From Icerya purchasi (Eukaryota; Arthropoda; Insecta; Hemiptera; Monophlebidae): 64,000 nucleotides of DNA. The notes beneath the pieces are model-generated. The model had not been told where the DNA came from. It made no database searches and saw nothing but the letters and a program-made list of their open reading frames with translations. Location: positions 514,310,815 to 514,374,814 of the forward strand of contig CM077115.1 in the NCBI GenBank assembly GCA_039619475.1, read 5' to 3'. Each line of letters opens with the position of its first letter. The stretch's first letter is position 1. The translations under genes and the position numbers were made by a program. Shown piece after piece: positions 61,251 to 64,000 of the stretch.

Positions 61251-64000
61251 ACAGCATTATCAGAAATCGTATAAAACGTAATTAAAATGCTACAGCTGCC
61301 GAATCCGTCTCACTGCCCCACCCTTATTTTCATCCAAAACAGAAGTTTTGGATCAGAATTCAGGTGCCAAAATACGAGAGGATTCGGACTAGCCGTCGCA
61401 GAGCTACGGAGTCCTGAACAAATCTCCGCCGTTCTATCCCGCACAAGAACGCCACACACCGTGCCTTAAAATTACACAAACGTACACCACATTCCAACAC
61501 ACCACTGGGACCACACCAGGTCATAACCAGAATTAAAACTTCAAGAGCTCAAGGCTCTGAACATTCACAAAAAAATTTTAAAAAATTCTAACAGCTGAAA
61601 GGCAATAACTTAAGTTTAACTTAAATTCCAAAACATTTTTACCCATTCCGAACGACGCGGGACGCACCCCGTCAAAACTAATACGGGACGCACCCGACAG
61701 AGACAACAACTAAACAAAATATCGGAATGGGCAAACTTAACATCGGCTTAATGCCGGAACAGGGACTAGAAAAAAACAACAAAACAGTATATTAAATCAG
61801 AAAAAAACATCATTACGTAGAGAAAAAAATATTAAAAAATAATATGCAATTCTGTCAAAAGTGATATGCTCCCGCGAGTTCGTTGTACTGAAATCTAGAT
61901 ATAGAAACACTTAGGGATCAACGGTAAAAAAAAAATTTTGTTTTCCTAACAGAGAGAGAGGCCCAGCAGACAAAACCGGTACCCCTTTGGAACAACTCCA
62001 AAAAAAAAATAAAAAAATATTCCGACAACCCCTGACATGGCGCGAGTACATGCACTGGGCCACCTGACACCGACCAAACAACAATAAACGCGGCCGCGCA
62101 CCTCAGTCACGTCCCACGCGAGCACTTCCCTCCTACCTGGCCTACTTAACCTACTGGTGGACCAGACTGGGAACCCTCTTTAGACAACCCCTGAGTGCGA
62201 CCACCATCTTATTTCATGGGGCGCAAAACCTGTCCCCGCGACGATACGAACCACCAAAAACCAACAAAATCATAAACACAACAACAAACGATCGTACCGC
62301 GCGCGAGACTTGGCCTACCTAGTGGAACCCCAAATATAAAAAAAAATAAAAAAACGGTGGGGCCCCCTACCATCTAAACTGACCGACCATCCCTTCCATC
62401 TTCTCCGCAGAGGAATCCATCGTGGTCAACTGGACATCTTGCCAGTCCTCGGCCTTCCGTAGGCGCCGGAGCTACCTTGTGTGCCTTCCCAGGGCGCACA
62501 CCACCCATCAGGGCGGAAAAAGAAGAAAAAGAAACAGGAACACTAATAAATTTAATTGGGAAGAAACACATCAAGATATGACGACAGCACCTCGAAACTC
62601 GCGAAAAGGTAAAAAAAATTAATTTAAATTACTGATAATATTCTCTAATGGGGACCTGGTGTACAAAAACAAAAAAATCAGATGCACCCCGACCTCCGGA
62701 TACCGCAAACGATATATACAATTGCATCCGAGGTCGCGCACTCACACTCACACATTGTCCCAGTGACAATATAAGCGAACGAACAAATAAAAGTATATAT
62801 ATACAAGTGAACTAAATTAAAAAATAGATCGACCAAACGCCTAACTGACAAAATAAAACATGGGATAATAGGAACTCTAAAACGGGATCTTGACCCGAAC
62901 TAAAGTACTGAAAATAATCTAATGTATATAAAAAAAATAAAATAATAAACGGTTAACTGCCTCTTTTAATTGTGGGGCTTACGGGATGCTCCTGACTCCG
63001 TAGTGAAGAAGAAATTATCAAAATAGAAGGAGAGGAGATGAGGTCACTATCAATATGAGAACGGAGCTCTGCGTCTTCGTCCTGCGCCATATTCTCTTCA
63101 TTCATTTCGAGGAAAAGAAAAAAATGGAGTACAAAGAAAAATACAGGAAAGAAGGATTGTAAGAAACACACACAAAAAAACACAAGAAATAAATACATCT
63201 TCCGATGAAAAATATCGATCGCATTCCGGGAATAAAGCAAAATTCGCCACTAGATCACAACCACGGAGAAATCCCAGCCGAGAATCACTATCATATTTCC
63301 TTTTTCCCCGGTACCCCGTGTCGGGAAAGCTCATACAGCTTATTAAGCATTAATGTGCCGCTAGGTCGAGTTCGTCGGCAATTGCCGGTATTGGGCGTCA
63401 ATTGACCCCACTCGCCTGAAATATTCGGTGACCATAATAAATCCGACCGACTCAATTCGCTATTTAGCGATCAAGTTGTTATTTTCCGTATTTCTCGCCG
63501 AGACTTACGCCCAATGCCGTGGCCGCACACGTTCAACGTTGCCCACTACACCGAAAGCTCGTACAACGGAAAAAAACATAGTAGAAAAATATAGAGCCCG
63601 GCCGGAGTACCAGGTATCCACTCTCTCTCCCCACCGAACAATATGGCCGCGCTTGCCTTAGTAGCGCCCACAGAGCCTGAGGGGTCGACCGGAAATCCCT
63701 CCCGATCCGTCTAGCGACGCTGTGAATGGAAAACAGAGAGCAAAGAAAGAGAAAAAAACATATTTGGGAGAGAAGGAATGAAAGGAAGCTCAAAAAAAAA
63801 CGATAAAGAACATTTCGAATAGATCAAAAGAAACAATGTGAAGAACATTGCCATACATAAATAATTTTATCACAGCAATCTCCATACTGTTAACAACGCA
63901 GACCGACAACTAGAACATCCGACCACATTGGCAGGAGGTGAGGTATGAGGAAAGAGCAAGTTAAACCACAAAGGAACTGAAAAGAGAATGGGAGAAAAAG
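61251..64000. other. GC-richer unassigned block, possibly LTR-element internal DNA
   Basis: This block is less AT-rich than the introns before it, with many CpG-containing stretches (61640-61740, 62040-62300, 62380-62520, 63290-63720). Open frames are short on both strands, and none shows a gag, protease, polymerase or integrase motif. GGACGCACCC recurs near 61661 and 61686. Adjacency to an LTR suggests retroelement leader or degraded gag sequence, but this is inference. Confidence 0.35.

Noticed and set aside
62374..62622. Two overlapping open frames on opposite strands in the GC-richer block
   Set aside because: Basic C-terminus and CpG-rich codons only; no gag, nucleocapsid or other motif could be identified, so no gene is called.

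Overview
This is an AT-rich animal nuclear sequence, most likely from an insect. There are no operons and introns are very long. The repeats are those typical of arthropods: Jockey, I/R1-like, RTE-like and CR1/L2-like LINEs, BEL/Pao and Ty3/gypsy LTR elements, Tigger/pogo and hAT-like DNA transposons, and a tRNA-derived SINE. The one conserved host exon set fits the insect 'K12H4.7-like' branch of peptidase family S28. The exact order cannot be read from the sequence alone.

Host gene. One plus-strand gene runs through the window: an S28 serine carboxypeptidase of the thymus-specific serine protease (TSSP)/K12H4.7 type. Five exons were found, at 4340-4550, 29483-29664, 34977-35212, 52179-52314 and 59937-60114. 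All junctions are GT-AG and all phases agree. Together they give 307 codons of a protein that is normally about 480-510 residues. The exons carrying the catalytic Asp and His should lie beyond position 64000. The introns are about 24.9, 5.3, 17.0, 7.6 and more than 3.9 kb, and nearly everything else in the window is intronic mobile DNA or its debris.

Layout. 1-8941: a pair of inverted ~0.5 kb repeats brackets exon 1, RTE-like LINE debris split by an LTR with a tandem primer-binding-site array, a Tigger/pogo element, and hAT-like and BEL protease fragments. 9.2-11.2 kb: truncated copies of an RNase-H-bearing LINE family. 13.7-16.9 kb: an I/R1-like LINE missing its 3' half. 18.7-24.0 kb: a duplicated ~0.9 kb segment whose second copy was split by a Jockey LINE with an intact ORF2. 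24.4 kb: a near-perfect 168-bp palindrome. 24.7-29.1 kb: three more LINE fragments. 30-34.6 kb: LINE debris, a minisatellite with a G21 tract, and a gypsy gag-protease fragment. 36.4 kb: a hammerhead-ribozyme-like core. 37.8-41.7 kb: an internally deleted BEL element carrying a SINE. 42.5-47.7 kb: two copies of an I-like LINE. 47.7-49.5 kb: an RTE-like LINE. 52.5-58 kb: a near-complete I-like LINE. 60.3-64 kb: an LTR related to the one at 0.8-1.7 kb, then a more GC-rich unassigned block.

The genes do not form a pathway. The window shows one host protease gene greatly expanded by nested, mostly dead transposons. The only long, uninterrupted transposon reading frame is the Jockey ORF2 at 20526-23243.
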